Positions 63,787 to 64,000 of a stretch of 64,000 bases of DNA are shown one piece after another. This stretch comes from Pseudoips prasinana. Taxonomy: Eukaryota > Arthropoda > Insecta > Lepidoptera > Nolidae. A program made the translations under genes and the position numbers. Every line of letters begins with the position of its first letter. Position 1 is the stretch's first letter. The DNA lies in assembly GCA_951640165.1 (NCBI GenBank), contig OX621247.1:32276001-32340000 (forward strand). Direction: 5' to 3'. The notes below the pieces were generated by a model. It was given only the letters and a program-made list of their open reading frames with translations, did not search any database and had not been told where the DNA came from.

Positions 63787-64000
63787 TGATACTGTATTCG
63801 ACTGTGTTTATGTACAGCATTGTGAGTTTGACAAGTAAAAGTGTATGTTAATATCAAAGTGCTGAAATAAATTTCATTATAATTTATTTCAACCGATTGG
63901 ACCCAAATTTATATGAAAGATACGATGATTCCGAAAGCATTAAATAATAAAATTTATTGGGTATTACATACACTTATACTTTCAAGCTCACAATGCAGTA
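63787..64000. mobile_element. Two LINE 3' ends, tail to tail, cut by the window edge
   Basis: 63787-63890 (+) has TTGTGAGTTTGACAAGTAAA and GCTGAAATAAATTTCATTAT. 63943-64000 (-) has AAATTTATTGGGTATTACAT and CAAGCTCACAATGCAGTA. Both belong to the family at 1770 and 25480. Confidence 0.65.

Overview
This window looks like nuclear DNA of a moth or butterfly (Lepidoptera). The base composition is AT-rich and almost everything recognisable is a dispersed repeat of lepidopteran type: Helitrons with A|TC...CTAG|T ends, tRNA-derived SINEs with ATTATT tails, RTE-like LINE ends with (ATG)n tails, Jockey/CR1-like LINE fragments, and palindromic MITEs. Species cannot be told from the sequence. There is no rRNA, functional tRNA, CRISPR array or bacterial gene organisation. 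Most short open frames are chance frames or translations of repeats.

One segment looks like a host coding exon: 5554-5669 on the minus strand, 116 bp, open in one frame, GC-rich at third positions, bounded by a good acceptor and donor. The rest is most simply read as introns and/or intergenic DNA around it. A second, much weaker exon candidate follows a strong acceptor-like sequence at 38877 (+).

Family names used below are mine. Helitron A begins TCTATACATATAATAAAATC; Helitron B begins TCCTACTAATATTATAAA; C, D and E are single copies. SINE-A, B, C and D are defined by their heads. RTE-a ends ...CAGCAGTGGACGTC...(ATG)n; RTE-b ends ...CAGCAGTGGACGATATCAGG. LINE fragments with recognisable protein sequence lie at 2490-2960, 4948-5293, 6105-6535, 8225-9040 (one LINE inside another), 13645-13990, 14621-14990, 33600-33775, 42141-42284 and 60490-60765.

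Layout: 1-5 kb holds LINE ends, RTE-a, RTE-b and SINE-B; 5-6 kb the RTE foldback and the exon; 6-10 kb LINE remnants and a composite Helitron; 10-14 kb mostly unassigned DNA plus a dead RT fragment; 14-22 kb SINEs, RTE ends and Helitron A; 22-26 kb sparse; 26-32 kb SINE clusters, a second copy of the composite, and long palindromes; 32-39 kb Helitron C, hairpins and unassigned DNA; 39-50 kb the densest SINE/Helitron/MITE region and a 62-bp tandem array; 50-54 kb nested Helitrons and a CpG-rich MITE; 54-64 kb SINEs, Helitrons, a segmental duplication and LINE ends.

The main interest is structural: Helitrons inserted in Helitrons at A|T without target duplication, a Helitron/RTE-b/SINE-B unit present at two loci, an occupied and empty SINE site within one local duplication, LINE insertions with intact target duplications, and several perfect or near-perfect palindromes.
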